The notes: generated by a model not told the origin, from the letters alone. A stretch of 64,000 bases of DNA from Ferdinandcohnia sp047238305 (GCF_047238305.1 NZ_JBDFMO010000001.1:806001-870000), one strand, 5' to 3'; shown: positions 27,477-36,176, numbered from the stretch's first letter. Numbers and translations: made by a program.

Positions 27477-27899
27477 CTATTCTCCAGTTTCAGCAAAGCG
27501 TTTGATTCTTTCACCAATTTCATCACGGACCTGCTGGAAAACAGCCCATTTTTCTTCTACCGTTCCTTCTGCTTTTGCTGGATCATCAAATCCCCAGTGT
27601 TCTCGTTTGACTTTAGGCGGTGTAACAGGGCATTTATCATTGGCATCCCCACAAAGGGTAACAGCTAATTCTGCATTATTTAGTATTTCAGGATCGATGA
27701 TATCCGACTTTTGGTTTGATATATCAATTCCAACTTCCCGCATTGCTTTAACTGCATTCGGGTTGAGTCCATGTGCTTCAATTCCCGCACTTTTTACTTC
27801 CCATTCAACATGATTTAGGTATTTTTTTGCCCAACCCTCTGCCATTTGGCTTCGACAAGAATTCCCTGTGCATAGAAAGTAGATCGTTTTTTTTGCCAT
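27477..27899 (-). CDS. arsC: Arsenate reductase, thioredoxin-coupled
   Basis: A 140-residue low-molecular-weight-phosphatase-like arsenate reductase. The P-loop CTGNSCRSQ has Cys10, Cys15 and Arg16, and Cys82 and Cys89 (LCGDANDKCP) complete the disulfide relay to thioredoxin. It reduces arsenate to arsenite for export by ArsB. ATG behind AAAGGAG, 13 bp after arsB. Confidence 0.96.
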   Translation of the reverse strand: MAKKTIYFLCTGNSCRSQMAEGWAKKYLNHVEWEVKSAGIEAHGLNPNAVKAMREVGIDISNQKSDIIDPEILNNAELAVTLCGDANDKCPVTPPKVKREHWGFDDPAKAEGTVEEKWAVFQQVRDEIGERIKRFAETGE

Positions 27900-27912
27900 A
27901 ACTCATTCTCCT

Positions 27913-29211
27913 TTAGAAAAATAGTAGTGAAATATAGAGTCCAATTAACGTTATAAATAGAATAGGTATCGTTAAGACAATCCCTGTTTTAAAATACGTT
28001 CCCCACGATATTTTCACCCCTTTTTGGGATAAAACGTGAAGCCATACTAAAGTGGCAAGTGAACCAATTGGAGTGATTTTAGGACCTAAATCCGATCCAA
28101 TCACATTTGCATAAACGAGACCTTCTCGGATTAATCCTGACGTGTTCGTTTCTGCAATGGCTAAGGCATCAACCATAACTGTTGGCATATTATTCATAAC
28201 CGCAGATAATATTGCTGCGATAAAGCCCATTGAAACAGTAGCCACAAACAATCCTTCCTCTGCCACATTTTGAATCATACCTGCCAAGACAGAAGTAAGT
28301 CCTGCATTTCCTAATCCATAAACAACTACATACATGCCAATCGAAAAAAACACAATATTCCAAGGGGCTCCTTTAATTGCCGCCTTCGTATCAACAGCTT
28401 CACTTCTTATAGCCATGAGAATAAAAAGGATGGCAATCATTCCCGCTACGATGGAAACAGGAACATTTATGAATTCGCTAGTAAAGTAACCAATTAGTAA
28501 CACCGCAAGAACAAACCATGAGAGGCGGAACAATTTTTGGTCTTTAATGGCTTCATCCGGCTTCCTTAATTTAGATAGATCGTATGTTTTAGGTATACTT
28601 TTTCTGAAGTAAATAAGTAGAACTGCAATTGTTGCGACTAGTGAAAAAATGTTAGGAATAATCATTCTCGTAGCATATTCAAGAAATCCTATTCCAAAGA
28701 AATCAGCAGATACGATATTCACTAGGTTACTTACGATAAATGGTAGTGAAGTGGTATCGGCAATAAAGCCACTTGCCATAATAAACGGAAACACCATTTT
28801 TTCTTTGAAGTTCAAATTTCGAACCATAGCAAGGACAATGGGTGTTAATATCAATGCAGCTCCGTCATTAGCGAATAGAGCGGCAACTATAGCACCTAAA
28901 ATACTGACATAGACGAACATTCTAATTCCATTTCCCTGTGCAATCCTCGCCATATGTAGTGCAGCCCATTCAAACAAACCAATCTGATCTAATAGTAGTG
29001 AAATGAGGATAATGGCAACAAATGATAATGTTGCGTTCCAAGTAATGTCTATTACTTCCATAACATCACTAAATCCGACAACCCCTACTAACAGAGCAAT
29101 GATTGCTCCACCACATGCAGACCAACCAATATTTAAACCTTTAGGCTGCCAAATAACTAAAATTAATGTTGCAATAAAAATAATGAGTGCTAATACCAAT
29201 GTTGTTGACAA
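27913..29211 (-). CDS. arsB: Arsenite efflux permease ArsB
   Basis: A 432-residue transporter of the ArsB/NhaD (ion transporter) superfamily, with about 11-12 helices and the conserved motifs FANDGAALILTPIV and VIGSDLGPKITPIGSLATLVW. It extrudes arsenite or antimonite. I place the start at TTG 29211 because GGAGG lies 8 bp upstream and the length then matches known ArsB; a GTG at 29271 would add 20 residues. Second gene of arsRBC, with an ArsR-like palindrome in front. Confidence 0.93.
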   Translation of the reverse strand: MSTTLVLALIIFIATLILVIWQPKGLNIGWSACGGAIIALLVGVVGFSDVMEVIDITWNATLSFVAIILISLLLDQIGLFEWAALHMARIAQGNGIRMFVYVSILGAIVAALFANDGAALILTPIVLAMVRNLNFKEKMVFPFIMASGFIADTTSLPFIVSNLVNIVSADFFGIGFLEYATRMIIPNIFSLVATIAVLLIYFRKSIPKTYDLSKLRKPDEAIKDQKLFRLSWFVLAVLLIGYFTSEFINVPVSIVAGMIAILFILMAIRSEAVDTKAAIKGAPWNIVFFSIGMYVVVYGLGNAGLTSVLAGMIQNVAEEGLFVATVSMGFIAAILSAVMNNMPTVMVDALAIAETNTSGLIREGLVYANVIGSDLGPKITPIGSLATLVWLHVLSQKGVKISWGTYFKTGIVLTIPILFITLIGLYISLLFF

Positions 29212-29273
29212 CAGTTGAACCTCCAATAAACGGTTAATATTACTAAGATATTTGATAAGTGTATTATTCACAC

Positions 29274-29295
29274 TAAATCAAAAATATTTGATTTA
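29274..29295. promoter_or_regulatory. ArsR-type operator between arsR and arsB
   Basis: TAAATCAA and TTGATTTA arms around a short A/T centre, matching ATCAA-N6-TTGAT-type ArsR sites. It lies between arsR and arsB. Confidence 0.65.
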
Positions 29296-29306
29296 AGAGT
29301 TAAAAA

Positions 29307-29636
29307 TTAGCAACAACAACTATTATTTGCTGCTTTAATTCCTGTTTTTCTAAATATACAACAAAGTTCTTCAGAGAGTAGGTTGTTTACTTCTTTCTCA
29401 TTTATATCGTAATAACTCCACGTTCCCTTTGTTTGTTTAACAATTAAATCTGCCTCTAATAAAATTTTTAGATGGTACGAAAGTTTTGATTGTGAAATAC
29501 CAAAGGATTCTGTTAAATCACACACACACGTTTGACCCCGTTGACAAAGCTCATACATGATTTCTAGCCTCTTTTGATCAGCGAGAGCTTTAAACTTTTT
29601 TTCAAATAGTTGGAAAGTTGGTTTTACTGCTTCCAT
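29307..29636 (-). CDS. arsR: Arsenite-responsive repressor ArsR
   Basis: A 109-residue winged-helix repressor of the ArsR/SmtB family. The metal-binding motif TCVCDLTESFGISQSKLSYHL holds the CxC pair in the recognition region, as in true arsenic sensors. The C-terminus ends in three cysteines (NSCCC), a possible extra thiol site. The ATG at 29636 follows AAGGAGG and is preferred over a start 14 codons upstream. Palindromes on both sides of the gene suggest autoregulation. Confidence 0.95.
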   Translation of the reverse strand: MEAVKPTFQLFEKKFKALADQKRLEIMYELCQRGQTCVCDLTESFGISQSKLSYHLKILLEADLIVKQTKGTWSYYDINEKEVNNLLSEELCCIFRKTGIKAANNSCCC

Positions 29637-29651
29637 CGATATCCTCCTTTC

Positions 29652-29667
29652 ATCAAATTTTTTTGAT
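29652..29667. promoter_or_regulatory. ArsR operator at the arsR start
   Basis: ATCAAATTTTTTTGAT is a perfect palindrome 16 bp upstream of the arsR start codon, a typical position for autorepression. Confidence 0.75.
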
Positions 29668-29706
29668 ATTTGAATCATATTTTAATTCCTGATTAAACGC
29701 AATACA

Positions 29707-29728
29707 TAAATCAAAAAAAATTGATTTA
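29707..29728. promoter_or_regulatory. Upstream ArsR-type palindrome
   Basis: TAAATCAA, six A, TTGATTTA: a third copy of the same palindrome, about 40 bp upstream of the promoter-proximal one. Confidence 0.6.
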
Positions 29729-29748
29729 TTTAAGATTTACTGGACACA

Positions 29749-29795
29749 CAAAAAAACCCGAAGGCTCCAGAGAAGTACCGGAAAACCCTCAGGTT
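29749..29795 (-). terminator. Terminator after the FMN reductase gene
   Basis: AACCTGAGGG and CCTTCGGGTT arms (minus strand) around a GC-rich loop, followed by a run of eight T. Confidence 0.85.
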
Positions 29796-29819
29796 GAGTT
29801 GAGTTATCTTTTTTAAATA

Positions 29820-30374
29820 TTAGTTTTGATATCTTCTTATTAAATCAACAAATGCATTCACAAAGGATTGTAAAAATTCAACTGTTCCTTCATCCTTGAT
29901 TTTACCTTCATCATCCAATAAACCAATAACATTCCCAATATATGCCTCAGGTTGTTGAACTATAGGCATATTTAAAAATACAAGGGATTGGCGTAAATGA
30001 TGGTTTGCACCAAAAGCACTTAAATTCCCTGGAGATTGGCTAATAATTGCTGCCGGTTTTCCATCCCATACGCTTGCTCCATATGGACGAGACCCCACAT
30101 CTAAAGCGTTCTTTAAGACAGCTGGTACTGAGCGGTTATATTCTGGAGTTATAAACAAGACAGCATCAATTTCCTTCATTTTGTTACGAAATGTAGTATA
30201 CTCTGCTGGTGCATTGTTCTCATCATCGAAATCCTGATTATACAAAGCTAGATTTCCAATCTCTACAATTTCAGCTTCATATCCTTCTGGGAACAATGAA
30301 GCTACATTATTTGCGATTTTTTTTGAAAAAGATTCTTTTCGAAGACTACCTAATATGATACCTATTTTTGCCAT
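29820..30374 (-). CDS. NADPH-dependent FMN reductase / azoreductase-like
   Basis: A 184-residue flavodoxin-like reductase. The FMN phosphate loop is GSLRKESFSKKIA, the isoalloxazine-binding segment ITPEYNRSVPAVLKNALD, and the C-terminal part SQSPGNLSAFGANHHLRQSL. The family (YhdA/chromate reductase type) reduces quinones, azo dyes or metals with NADPH, which suits the quinone-stress genes upstream. The ATG at 30374 follows AAAGGGTG; a TTG six codons earlier is less likely. The tandem array begins about 50 bp upstream, so its transcript or promoter must pass through or lie next to it. Confidence 0.9.
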   Translation of the reverse strand: MAKIGIILGSLRKESFSKKIANNVASLFPEGYEAEIVEIGNLALYNQDFDDENNAPAEYTTFRNKMKEIDAVLFITPEYNRSVPAVLKNALDVGSRPYGASVWDGKPAAIISQSPGNLSAFGANHHLRQSLVFLNMPIVQQPEAYIGNVIGLLDDEGKIKDEGTVEFLQSFVNAFVDLIRRYQN

Positions 30375-30423
30375 TACAAAGCACCCTTTCAAGTGATGAT
30401 ATTTATCGTTTTATAGCTTGATG

Positions 30424-31065
30424 TATACCGTTTAGCTCAGTTGTGGTATATCGTTTATCGTTTTTCGATCACGTGATATACCGTTAGGCTCGCTTGCGGT
30501 ATATCATTTATCGTTTTCAGCCACGTGGTATACCGTTTAGCTCGTTTGCGATATATCATTTATCGTTTTTCAATCACGTGATATACCGTTAAGCCCAGTT
30601 GCGGTATATCGTTTATCGTTTTTTGATCACGTGATATACCGTTGAGCCCAGTTGCGGTATATCGTTTATCGTTTTTCGATCACGTGATATACCGTTAGGC
30701 TCGCTTGCGGTATATCATTTATCGTTTTCAGCCACGTGTTATACCGTTTAGCTCGTTTGCGATATATCATTTATCGTTTTTCAGCCACGTGGTATACCGT
30801 TTATCTCGTTTGCGATATATCATTTATCGTTTTTCAATCACGTGATATACCGTTAAGCCCAGTTGCGGTATATCATTTATCGTTTTTCGATCACCTGATA
30901 TACCGTTGAGCTCAGTTGCGGTATATCGTTTATCGTTTTTCGATCACCTGGTATACCGTTTAGCTCAGTTGCGGTATATCGTTTATCGTTTTTTGATCAC
31001 GTGATATACCGTTGAGCCCAGTTGCGGTATATCGTTTATCGTTTTTCGATCACGTGATATACCTT
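30424..31065. repeat. Tandem array: 12 copies of a 53-bp palindromic unit
   Basis: Units start at 30424, 30477, 30529, 30582, 30635, 30688, 30740, 30793, 30846, 30899, 30952 and 31005, with a partial at 31058; the period is 53 bp (52 in two units). Each unit has a 9-bp hairpin, GATATACCG / CGGTATATC, then TTTATCG, T-rich DNA and a CACGTG core (often ATCACGTGAT). The differences between units recur in blocks (unit 2 resembles 6, 3 resembles 7 and 8, 4 resembles 9), pointing to segmental duplication. No unique spacers, so it is not a CRISPR. The array fills the gap between two minus-strand genes. Confidence 0.97.
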
Positions 31066-31068
31066 TTA

Positions 31069-31341
31069 TTAAACTGGATAGATTGTTTTATGATCTGCAG
31101 TAATCGTAATTGTGCACTTTTCCTGATTATATTCAACATTACCATCTGATGAATAATACCAAGTCTTTTGGTTCTCCTCGACATCAAACAGATTCAATTC
31201 CTCTTTAAATTTAATGACCTCTTTGGCACCTTCATCGGATATTTTAAGAGATATGACCCACTTGTCTTGCTCTGGATGAATCTCATATTCATCTGTTTGA
31301 TAAAAGAGTCGGCTTCCAATCGAATGACGAATCAATAACAT
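31069..31341 (-). CDS. Hypothetical small protein downstream of pirin
   Basis: A 90-residue protein of unknown family, predicted soluble. It has alternating beta-type segments (KWVISLKISDEGAKEVIKF; TWYYSSDGNVEYNQEKCTITITADH) and one cysteine. The ATG at 31341 follows the pirin stop codon by one base, and GGGTGG inside the pirin end serves as ribosome site, so translation is coupled to pirin. Its stop codons adjoin the tandem array. No function can be assigned. Confidence 0.65.
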   Translation of the reverse strand: MLLIRHSIGSRLFYQTDEYEIHPEQDKWVISLKISDEGAKEVIKFKEELNLFDVEENQKTWYYSSDGNVEYNQEKCTITITADHKTIYPV

Positions 31342-31342
31342 A

Positions 31343-32050
31343 TTAGGCACCACCCAAATCTATCAATAAAAAGAAGGTTTCTTTTGTTGATTTTAACGTA
31401 AGTTCAGTTAGTTCAGTTATACGTGCACTATCTCTTTGTCCAACAACAACGTCATTGTTTAAAACAAGCTCCCCATCAATCACAAAAACATACATCTTTC
31501 TTCCTTGTTCTTGTTGATAGAAGATCTCTTCTCCCGCATCTAATTTAGATAAGTATAATGTAACATCACTATGAATTTTCGCTGCTCCATTGGTTGGAGC
31601 TGCGGAAACGATAGGTAACAACTTATTCCTCATTGAATCAACATTATAAGAAATATCCTCATAGGAAGGAGGTAATTGCTTTTGGGAAGATTTAAACCAT
31701 AGCTGTAAAAAGCTTGCTTCCTCATCAGGAGAAGGATTCATTTCAGAATGGAGTAGACCAGTTCCAGCACTCATACGCTGTACATTTCCAAATTGTAAGA
31801 TCCCACTATTCCCTAGACTATCCTCATGCTTTAGCTGACCACGCAATACAATCGAAACAATTTCCGCTTCCCTGTGCGGATGAATACCAAATCCTTTTCC
31901 GGCTTGTACGGTGTCATCATTAAACACACGAAGTGGACCAAAATGGATATTTTCCTCATCATAGTACTCACCAAATGAAAAACTAAGATTGCTCTCTAAC
32001 CAATCATTTTTAACAGAGTACCGAGATCCCGCAGGATACCTTTGAATCAT
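31343..32050 (-). CDS. Pirin-family bicupin protein
   Basis: A 235-residue protein of the pirin/YhhW family, whose members are metal-binding bicupins, some with quercetin 2,3-dioxygenase activity. The metal-site motif GIHPHREAEIVSIVLRG (His, His, Glu in the N-terminal cupin) and the MSAGTGLLHSEMN segment are intact. The promoter has an MhqR-like operator, so the gene is probably induced by quinones or related electrophiles. ATG behind AGAGGTGAG. Co-transcribed with a small unknown gene. Confidence 0.9.
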   Translation of the reverse strand: MIQRYPAGSRYSVKNDWLESNLSFSFGEYYDEENIHFGPLRVFNDDTVQAGKGFGIHPHREAEIVSIVLRGQLKHEDSLGNSGILQFGNVQRMSAGTGLLHSEMNPSPDEEASFLQLWFKSSQKQLPPSYEDISYNVDSMRNKLLPIVSAAPTNGAAKIHSDVTLYLSKLDAGEEIFYQQEQGRKMYVFVIDGELVLNNDVVVGQRDSARITELTELTLKSTKETFFLLIDLGGA

Positions 32051-32066
32051 TTATCTCACCTCTAGA

Positions 32067-32113
32067 TATCTTGAATTCAAGATAAATATATAGTAAAAAC
32101 CTGAAATTGTCAA
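32067..32113 (-). promoter_or_regulatory. Pirin promoter with MhqR-like operator
   Basis: On the minus strand TTGACA (32113-32108), 17-bp spacer, TATATT (32090-32085). The palindrome TATCTTGAATTCAAGATA at 32067-32084 lies directly after the -10 box, a repressor position. Confidence 0.78.
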
Positions 32114-32238
32114 TTTCCACCTATTATACTAGGTTAACAGGTGCTTCTACATTTAAGCGGCTCTTTTTATCTCATTTGCATTCTCGTTGAATAGCAAACG
32201 ACTTATTGATAACAGCTTACTTCCATTAATCTAAATAG

Positions 32239-32841
32239 TTATAAATTTTTATACCATTGTGCAGCAGCTTCAACTTCTGTCGCTGTCAACTGATGGCCTC
32301 TATCTTCCCAATGAATTTCTACATTTGCATTTGCCTTTTCTAATAAAGACTGCAACTCAGCCGATTCCATCGGAGAACAGATTGGATCATTTGTTCCAGC
32401 AGCAATAAATACGGACTTCCCTGTTAAATCAGGAAGATCAATCCCTTTACGAGGAACCATTGGGTGATGAAGAATCGCTCCTTTTAATGCATCCTGATAG
32501 TGGAACAAAAGACTAGCTGCAATATTTGCTCCATTTGAATATCCAATTGCTAAGATGTTATTTCGATCAAATTCATATTTCACCGCAGCTTCATCAAGAA
32601 ACTCATTCAATTCTTTTGTTCTGAAAATAAGGTCTTCTATATCAAAAACACCCTCTGCTAACCTTCTGAAGAATCGAGGCATGCCATTTTCCAGGACATT
32701 TCCACGAACACTTAATACGGATGCCTCATCATCTATTCTTCCTGCAAGAGGTAACAAATCTAATTCGTTACCTCCCGTACCGTGTAGTAATAACAATGTA
32801 GGTTTTTCAGGATTTTTACCCTTGTTAAATATGTGTTTCAT
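32239..32841 (-). CDS. Alpha/beta hydrolase, MhqD-like carboxylesterase
   Basis: A 200-residue carboxylesterase/phospholipase-type hydrolase. The nucleophile serine lies in GYSNGA, the acid in GTNDPICSP, and the histidine in DRGHQLT; the oxyanion region is LLHGTGGNELDL. Bacillus MhqD, encoded next to the ring-cleaving dioxygenase MhqE, is the likely counterpart. The start overlaps the dioxygenase stop as TAATG, so the two are translated together. Probable role: handling ring-cleavage products in quinone detoxification; not proven. Confidence 0.88.
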   Translation of the reverse strand: MKHIFNKGKNPEKPTLLLLHGTGGNELDLLPLAGRIDDEASVLSVRGNVLENGMPRFFRRLAEGVFDIEDLIFRTKELNEFLDEAAVKYEFDRNNILAIGYSNGANIAASLLFHYQDALKGAILHHPMVPRKGIDLPDLTGKSVFIAAGTNDPICSPMESAELQSLLEKANANVEIHWEDRGHQLTATEVEAAAQWYKNL

Positions 32842-33785
32842 TATTTGTCTCCTTCCAATACGCGAACCTTAACAGCTGGTAAGATTGCTTCTAATTCTTC
32901 TCGTTTTGACTCAAGCCATGTAGGAAGCATAAGTTTTTCACCTAGTTCAACATTTGACTCATCTACCGAAAACCCAGGTGGGTCTGTTGCTATTTCAAAA
33001 AGAATGCCGCCCTCTTCGTGAAAATAAACAGCTTTGAAATATTGTCGATCCCGTACTTCTGTTGGATAATAGCCTTTTTCTTGAAGGAGATTTCTCCATC
33101 TGAGAAGATCCTCTTCATCCTTTGCTCTCCATGCGATATGGTGAACAGTTCCTGCTCCCATAAGACCTCTAACTGAAGGGGTTAACTTAATATCAATGAC
33201 ATTTCCATGTAAGCCATCGGACCTGTATCGTAGAATACCCTCTTCATCACCAATACATGTTAGACCTAATACATTCTCAAGGACATCAGCCGTTTTATTG
33301 GGTTGTGCGGAAATTAAAGTTGCTCCAACAAAACCTTTTATTGCATTCTCGGCTTTTATTCCACCGAAACTCCAAGTATTGTTGAGACCTTCACTTCTTT
33401 CTATTAGTTCCAATTTAAGACCGTCTGGATCTTTAAATGTTACATATCTTTCTCCAAAGCGAATGGATGATGTGAAATCAATACTGAACTTACTCAAGCG
33501 ATTCTTCCAAAACTCTAAAGAACCGAGTGGTATAGAATAGCTCGTTACCCCGACTTGCCCCATTCCAATTCGACCTTTTAGCTGTTTGAGCCATGGAAAA
33601 AAGGTAATAACGGTTCCTGGATCCCCAGTTTCATTTCCAAAGTACAGATGATACACCTCTGGTCGATCAAAATTTATGGTTTTTTTAACAAGTCTAAGTC
33701 CAAGTACACCTGCATAAAAATCAATATTCCTTTGGGCATCGTTAACCATTGCTGTTATATGATGGATACCAGATGTTTTTTGCAT
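32841..33785 (-). CDS. Ring-cleaving dioxygenase, MhqA/MhqE/MhqO type (copy 1)
   Basis: A 314-residue glyoxalase/extradiol dioxygenase-fold protein with two vicinal-oxygen-chelate domains. Metal-binding residues are expected from GIHHITAMV at the N-terminus, TVHHIAWRA in the middle and FEIATDPPGFS near the end. Homologues act on hydroquinone-type compounds and belong to the MhqR regulon. I use the ATG at 33785, 8 bp after GGAG; the frame opens six codons earlier. It follows copy 2 by 32 bp and is coupled to the hydrolase. Confidence 0.9.
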   Translation of the reverse strand: MQKTSGIHHITAMVNDAQRNIDFYAGVLGLRLVKKTINFDRPEVYHLYFGNETGDPGTVITFFPWLKQLKGRIGMGQVGVTSYSIPLGSLEFWKNRLSKFSIDFTSSIRFGERYVTFKDPDGLKLELIERSEGLNNTWSFGGIKAENAIKGFVGATLISAQPNKTADVLENVLGLTCIGDEEGILRYRSDGLHGNVIDIKLTPSVRGLMGAGTVHHIAWRAKDEEDLLRWRNLLQEKGYYPTEVRDRQYFKAVYFHEEGGILFEIATDPPGFSVDESNVELGEKLMLPTWLESKREELEAILPAVKVRVLEGDK

Positions 33786-33817
33786 CTCATTCTCTCCATT
33801 CATTCATAATTTGCTTA

Positions 33818-34756
33818 TTAATCTAATTGTTTCACCTGAATAGGAATTAAACGATGTTCGAGTTGCTCTCTATATTGTTCATACTGTGCAGGTAACATTA
33901 ATTGTTCTCCCATTGTTTCGTGTGATTCGTCATGTGCGAATCCAGGAGGATCTGTTGCAATTTCAAACAAAATTTCACCGTGTTCTCTAAAGTAAATCGC
34001 ATTAAAATAATTTCTATCTTGCACAGGGGTTACACCATATCCATTTTCTGCAATGTATTTTTGCCAATCCAATTGATCTTTGTCGTCAATCGCTCTCCAT
34101 GCAATGTGGTGAACTGTTCCAACCCCCATTTGTCCTCTTCCAGTTGGAACCACCTTTAGGTCTATGATATTTCCAATATCAGCAGAAGAACGATATCGGA
34201 CAAAATCCCCTTCCCTATCTACATATTCAAGACCCATCACTTTTTCTAGTAATTCTACTGTTTTATCTGGATGGGATGAAAATAATGTCGCTCCACCAAA
34301 ACCTTTTATTGCCACTTCGGGGGTTACTTCTCCGAATGTCCAATTATTGATTTCTCCTTCTTCTCTTTCGACAATTTCTAGGTGAAGTCCATGTGGATCA
34401 GCGAATTCCAAATATTCTTCTCCAAAACGGTTTATTTTAGTGAAAGAAATATTAAATTTTTCTAATCTTGATTTCCAAAAATCCAATGCTCCTTTAGGAA
34501 CAACATAAGAAGTAACACCTACTTGGCCATCTCCAATTCTTCCTTGATAGGCATCTGCCCAAGGGAAGAATGTAATGATTGTCCCTGGTTTTCCACCTTC
34601 ATTCCCAAAATATAAATGATACGTTCCCGGATCATCAAAATTCACAGTCTTTTTAACTAATCGTAATCCTAAAACACCAGCATAGAAATCTACATTTTCT
34701 TGTGGATGACCTACTATTGCAGTTATGTGATGAATTCCCATTGTCTTTTTACTCAT
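33818..34756 (-). CDS. Ring-cleaving dioxygenase, MhqA/MhqE/MhqO type (copy 2)
   Basis: A 312-residue paralogue of the next gene (same GIHHITAIVG opening, TVHHIAWRAIDD and EIATDPPGFAHDE), plainly a tandem duplication. It should cleave or transform hydroquinone-like rings using an iron or manganese centre. ATG behind AGGAGTG. A diverged MhqR-like palindrome lies upstream, so it heads a three-gene operon: dioxygenase 2, dioxygenase 1, hydrolase. Confidence 0.9.
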   Translation of the reverse strand: MSKKTMGIHHITAIVGHPQENVDFYAGVLGLRLVKKTVNFDDPGTYHLYFGNEGGKPGTIITFFPWADAYQGRIGDGQVGVTSYVVPKGALDFWKSRLEKFNISFTKINRFGEEYLEFADPHGLHLEIVEREEGEINNWTFGEVTPEVAIKGFGGATLFSSHPDKTVELLEKVMGLEYVDREGDFVRYRSSADIGNIIDLKVVPTGRGQMGVGTVHHIAWRAIDDKDQLDWQKYIAENGYGVTPVQDRNYFNAIYFREHGEILFEIATDPPGFAHDESHETMGEQLMLPAQYEQYREQLEHRLIPIQVKQLD

Positions 34757-34830
34757 TTTTATTTCACTCCTATTTTTGGTTTTTATTTAAATAAAACCAT
34801 TCAACCTTCACAATTTATCTTTAATTTAAG

Positions 34831-34848
34831 TATCTTTATTTCAAGATA
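34831..34848. promoter_or_regulatory. Diverged MhqR-like operator upstream of the dioxygenase operon
   Basis: TATCTT and AAGATA arms are conserved around a TATTTC centre. It lies between the marR stop and the dioxygenase start, 75 bp before the latter. Confidence 0.6.
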
Positions 34849-34881
34849 TTACTTCTGAAAAATGTCAATACTAAATTGACC

Positions 34882-35310
34882 TTAATTTTCTACCTTTTCT
34901 TTTACTCTTTTTAATAAATCTATCAGAGTATCTACCTCCTGAGAATTTAGTGAATCAAAAATACTATCAACACAATCCTCATGTTCAGGCATAATTTTAT
35001 TCATCAATTCACTTCCAGCAGTCGTTAACGATACATGTATCGCTCGTCGATCATCTGGACAAGCACTTCGCTTTAGTAATCCTTTTTGTTCTAATTTATC
35101 GATTACATATGTCATTGAACCGCTTGTAATCAATACGCTCTTACCAATTTGATGAATGGTTTGTTTACCTTTATGAAAAAGCACTTCTAGAACTGAAAAT
35201 TCAGTTATGCTCAAGTTATTTTTCATCATATCGTCTCTGATTCTATCTTGGATTGCTCTAGATGTTTGCATCAAAATTAAAAATGGTTGGTTTGTGCATT
35301 TTCGGGCCAT
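34882..35310 (-). CDS. MarR-family regulator, MhqR-like
   Basis: A 142-residue winged-helix repressor (LITSGSMTYVIDKLEQKGLLKR, residues about 60-81, then the wing DDRRAIHVSLT). Bacillus MhqR has the same neighbours and represses ring-cleaving dioxygenases and nitroreductases until quinones appear. Its own promoter carries a perfect palindrome at the start site. ATG behind GGAGGTG. It is co-directional with the dioxygenase operon, which has its own operator. Confidence 0.88.
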   Translation of the reverse strand: MARKCTNQPFLILMQTSRAIQDRIRDDMMKNNLSITEFSVLEVLFHKGKQTIHQIGKSVLITSGSMTYVIDKLEQKGLLKRSACPDDRRAIHVSLTTAGSELMNKIMPEHEDCVDSIFDSLNSQEVDTLIDLLKRVKEKVEN

Positions 35311-35344
35311 ATTTGCACCTCCTCAAAAGAATCTCAATTTAAAA

Positions 35345-35391
35345 TATCTTGAATTCAAGATAATAGTAATACATTAAAAATCATGTGTCAA
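35345..35391 (-). promoter_or_regulatory. marR promoter with perfect MhqR-like operator
   Basis: On the minus strand TTGACA (35391-35386), 17 bp, TACTAT (35368-35363), then the palindrome TATCTTGAATTCAAGATA at 35345-35362 across the start region. Suggests autorepression. Confidence 0.78.
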
Positions 35392-35395
35392 TAAC

Positions 35396-35890
35396 TTAAC
35401 TAGCTTTTTTGACTTCAGCCTTTAATATATCCTCTGTTTTCAGCTCGAGTGTCTTTTCTAATAATTCGATGGTGCGTAATGTTTCTCGAATGTCTTTTTC
35501 TGTTACCACATTTTCAGTATTCTTTTCTTTAATAAGATTTTTTATTGAAGACTTAAAAGCATTTGTGTTAATTAACCATTCCCCAATTAATTTTTTTGTT
35601 GCCACTCTTTCATTTACATCTTTAATACTAAAAATGTTTTGTATTTCAGGTTCTAATAAAGCAATAGTATTCATCTCGGGATGTATTCTTATCCAAAAGT
35701 AGTTGACCTGGCTATCATAATAGTTCTGTTCTATCAAACGATAATATTCAATTCCTATCTTAATATCGAAAAAAGGACTGTATTCTGTTGAAATGCGTAG
35801 ATCGGCAACATGGACATTTTTTTGAATATCTAAATATGTTTCCATTCCTGACTTGGTATCAATCACTTTTGCGTCTAATATTTGCATCAT
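35396..35890 (-). CDS. Hypothetical protein under HxlR-type promoter
   Basis: A 164-residue soluble protein that I do not recognise. The N-terminal half is beta-rich (ILDAKVIDTKSGMETYLDIQ), the C-terminal third is charged and probably a coiled coil (TEKDIRETLRTIELLEKTLELKTEDILKAE). Its promoter is nearly identical to that of the 44-residue stress-protein gene at 41335-41469, including the GGTTAC/GTAACC palindrome, so both should respond to the same HxlR-family protein. ATG behind GAGGAG. Confidence 0.65.
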   Translation of the reverse strand: MMQILDAKVIDTKSGMETYLDIQKNVHVADLRISTEYSPFFDIKIGIEYYRLIEQNYYDSQVNYFWIRIHPEMNTIALLEPEIQNIFSIKDVNERVATKKLIGEWLINTNAFKSSIKNLIKEKNTENVVTEKDIRETLRTIELLEKTLELKTEDILKAEVKKAS

Positions 35891-35929
35891 TCTCTATCTC
35901 CTCTATCGTATTTATTAGGTGAAACCTTA

Positions 35930-35976
35930 GGTTACTTTATGTAACCAATAGTACATCAAAGGTTACTTTTAGTCAA
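35930..35976 (-). promoter_or_regulatory. Promoter with GGTTAC/GTAACC palindrome (HxlR-type)
   Basis: On the minus strand TTGACT (35976-35971), 17 bp, TACTAT (35953-35948), then GGTTAC-ATAAA-GTAACC (35930-35946). A second half site, AGTAACC, lies in the spacer. The layout matches the promoter at 41541-41586. Confidence 0.78.
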
Positions 35977-36176
35977 CAAGTAATAATTAGTATAAATAAA
36001 TAGCAACTTATTATTTTTCTATAGTATTGTTACTACTATTCCTTAATTTTGTCATAATTCATTCATAATATTCCCTTTTTATAATGGTCTGTTTAGGATA
36101 TAATTTAATTAAACATTACATTACCTTGTTACTTTTTGTGTATATAGATGATTACTAAAATAGGAGGTGTATAGTC

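Noticed and set aside
30424..31065. CRISPR array
   Set aside because: Period is regular but the whole 53-bp unit repeats with only scattered variation; there are no unique spacers and no cas genes.
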